Notes under the pieces: generated by a model | The model's input: only the letters and a program-made list of their open reading frames with translations | Told to the model about the DNA's origin: nothing | Databases searched by the model: none | Shown here: in pieces, positions 62,471 through 64,000 of the stretch | Layout: every line of letters starts with the position of its first letter | Position numbering within the stretch: the stretch's first letter is position 1 | NCBI RefSeq assembly: GCF_022538115.1 | Contig: NZ_JAKZAL010000004.1 | Coordinates: 248,001 to 312,000 of the forward strand | Direction of reading: 5' to 3' | DNA length: 64,000 bases | Source of the DNA: Cognataquiflexum rubidum | GTDB lineage: Bacteria > Bacteroidota > Bacteroidia > Cytophagales > Cyclobacteriaceae | Translations under genes and position numbers: made by a program

Positions 62471-64000
62471 ATGAAAAAATTCCTCATCGCCCTAATCGTT
62501 CTGTTCGTATTGCTTTTTGTCGGATATCAGGCAGTCAAGCTCAGCTTCAAACCAAAATATAACGGCGAAATCAACATGCCTTCCATGTCTGCGGAAGCGG
62601 AAGTCTATTTTGATGATTTTGGCGTTCCCCATATCTATGCAGCCAATGCCGAAGATGCCTACCGCTCCTTGGGCTATGTCCATGCACAGGACAGGCTTTT
62701 TCAGATGGAAATGATGCGCAGGGTAGGCACAGGTACTTTGGCGGAACTCCTAGGTGCCGATTTGGTGGAAGTGGATAAATTTTTCAGGACTTTGGGCATT
62801 CCCAAACATGCCGCTTGGAGTACCGAAGAGTGGAACAAAGCAGGAAATTCAGAATGGAAATCCGCTACCGAAGCCTACATCGAAGGCGTAAATCATTTTA
62901 TCCAACATGGAAAAATCCCCATTGAATATACGCTCTTGGGATCAGAACCGAGGGAATTCACCATCAATGACATCCACGCCATCACGGGATATATGTCCTT
63001 TACTTTTGCCATGGCGATGAAAACAGACCCTTTGGTTACCAAAATGGCCCGCACTTTGGGTCCTGAGTACATGAAAATGGTATCAGTCCATACATTGCCG
63101 GAGCACCATGTCATCCCCAACAATTACCCCAAAAGAGATTCCATCACCTCAGACCTTGTCATAGAAAATTCCCTTTCTGCCATGTTGGAAAAGCTTCCTG
63201 TTCCCTTGTTGGAAGGCAGCAACTCATGGGTGATTTCGGGAAGCAGGACGGCTTCAGGTGAAGTACTGTTCTGCAATGATACCCACATTGGTTTTGCCCA
63301 GCCATCGGTATGGTATGAAGCGCATCTCGAATATCCGGGTTTCAGCTATTACGGCAACCATCTCGCAGGAATGCCATTTGGCTTGGTAGGTCATACTCGC
63401 GATCACAGTATCGGACTGACGATGTTTGAAAATGACGACCAGGATTTCTTTGAAGAAAAACTCAATCCCAACAATCCCAACGAAACCATTTACGGAGCGG
63501 AATTCAGACCATTGAAGTCAAGAACAGAAACCATCCATGTCAAAGATGCTGAGTCTGTTATTTTTGAAGTCAAAGAATCCATCCATGGGCCAATCATGAA
63601 CGAGGTCCTTCCCGAAATCGGCAAACTGACTCAAAATCCTGTGGCTTCATGGTGGGTGTATGTACTCGAGCCGACAGTTGCTTTGGAGGCGACCTGGAAG
63701 ATGGCAAGGGCCAAAAACATTCAGGAAACCGAAGCTGCTGTCCGCATGATTCACGCGCCCGGACTCAATGTGATGTATGGCGACAAGGCCGGAAACATCG
63801 CTTGGTGGGCCACCGCCAAATTGCCCATCCGACCTAGCCATGTCAACAGCAAAATCTTCTTGGATGGCAGTAACGCTACCGACGAACCGACAGGATGGAT
63901 CCCATTTGAGCAAAATCCCATGAGCATCAATCCTGCATCAGGTTTTGTAGCTTCCGCCAATAACCAACCGGATACCCTTTCCAACGGGACTTTCTTCCCG
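62471..64000 (+). CDS. Penicillin acylase family protein, 3' end outside window
   Basis: A frame of 510 visible codons from ATG 62471 that runs off the right edge. Residues 1-22 form a signal or membrane anchor. The alpha-subunit part holds YFDDFGVPHIYAANAEDAYR and GYVHAQDRLFQME. The self-cleavage site and nucleophile Ser250 lie in EGSNSWVISGSRTASGE, and CNDTHIG follows in the beta subunit. Such Ntn hydrolases cleave amide bonds in acylated compounds such as homoserine lactones; the substrate is unknown. Confidence 0.93.
   Translation, partial: MKKFLIALIVLFVLLFVGYQAVKLSFKPKYNGEINMPSMSAEAEVYFDDFGVPHIYAANAEDAYRSLGYVHAQDRLFQMEMMRRVGTGTLAELLGADLVEVDKFFRTLGIPKHAAWSTEEWNKAGNSEWKSATEAYIEGVNHFIQHGKIPIEYTLLGSEPREFTINDIHAITGYMSFTFAMAMKTDPLVTKMARTLGPEYMKMVSVHTLPEHHVIPNNYPKRDSITSDLVIENSLSAMLEKLPVPLLEGSNSWVISGSRTASGEVLFCNDTHIGFAQPSVWYEAHLEYPGFSYYGNHLAGMPFGLVGHTRDHSIGLTMFENDDQDFFEEKLNPNNPNETIYGAEFRPLKSRTETIHVKDAESVIFEVKESIHGPIMNEVLPEIGKLTQNPVASWWVYVLEPTVALEATWKMARAKNIQETEAAVRMIHAPGLNVMYGDKAGNIAWWATAKLPIRPSHVNSKIFLDGSNATDEPTGWIPFEQNPMSINPASGFVASANNQPDTLSNGTFFP

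Overview
The window reads as chromosomal DNA of a free-living Bacteroidota bacterium, most likely a Cyclobacteriaceae-like member of the Cytophagales (inference from gene content). The signs are a type IX secretion C-terminal sorting domain on a large amylase, a SusE-like lipoprotein, many short lipoproteins, an ExbB-ExbD-TonB-folC operon, class II aldolase, split transketolase, and promoter-like TTTG/TAnnTTTG elements. No rRNA, tRNA, CRISPR array, phage or insertion sequence was recognised.

Layout. 1-3.3 kb: the 5' part of a large secreted glycosidase-like gene, an AT-rich gap with an isolated terminator, a GNAT acetyltransferase and a nested palindromic repeat. 3.3-13.8 kb (minus strand): one gene train holA - giant TPR protein - outer-membrane barrel - SPOR protein - ExbB/TolQ - ExbD/TolR - TonB/TolA - folC - trmB, which looks like a Tol-like envelope machine embedded among housekeeping genes. 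13.9-20.9 kb: TPR protein, universal stress protein, hydroxyacid dehydrogenase, DUF2911 protein, CAT-like acyltransferase, Nudix hydrolase, and a fused SerB-SerA serine-biosynthesis enzyme. 20.9-22 kb: a RES/Xre toxin-antitoxin pair with a repeated operator-like sequence. 22-27.6 kb: lipoprotein, FAH-family enzyme, M23 peptidase, Bcp peroxiredoxin and the two transketolase halves.

27.9-39.9 kb: a sugar-oxidation neighbourhood with a GH99/WbsX-like secreted enzyme, three Gfo/Idh/MocA oxidoreductases (one with a clear Tat signal), a Tat-type sugar isomerase/epimerase, an SDR, a cupin, an AraC regulator, a CPBP membrane protein and a diheme cytochrome c. 40-42 kb: an intergenic stretch full of degenerate REP-like sequence and a lipoprotein. 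42.3-54.3 kb: a maltodextrin/starch regulon (two GH13 amylases, class II aldolase, SusE-like protein, LacI regulator, GH31 alpha-glucosidase, GPH/SLC45-type sugar transporter). Two near-identical LacI-type operator sequences tie its two divergent arms together; susC and susD are absent from the window. 54.4-64 kb: a cytosolic substrate-binding-fold protein, TPR histidine kinase, subtilase, methyltransferase, class III aminotransferase and a penicillin acylase family gene cut by the window edge, separated by tandem and dispersed intergenic repeats.

Most promising for follow-up: the Tol-like operon; the intrinsic-terminator-like hairpin built into the conserved first codons of the CAT-like gene; a family of palindromic repeats placed right after stop codons; the candidate small RNA at about 2.27-2.47 kb; and the Tat-exported oxidoreductase locus.
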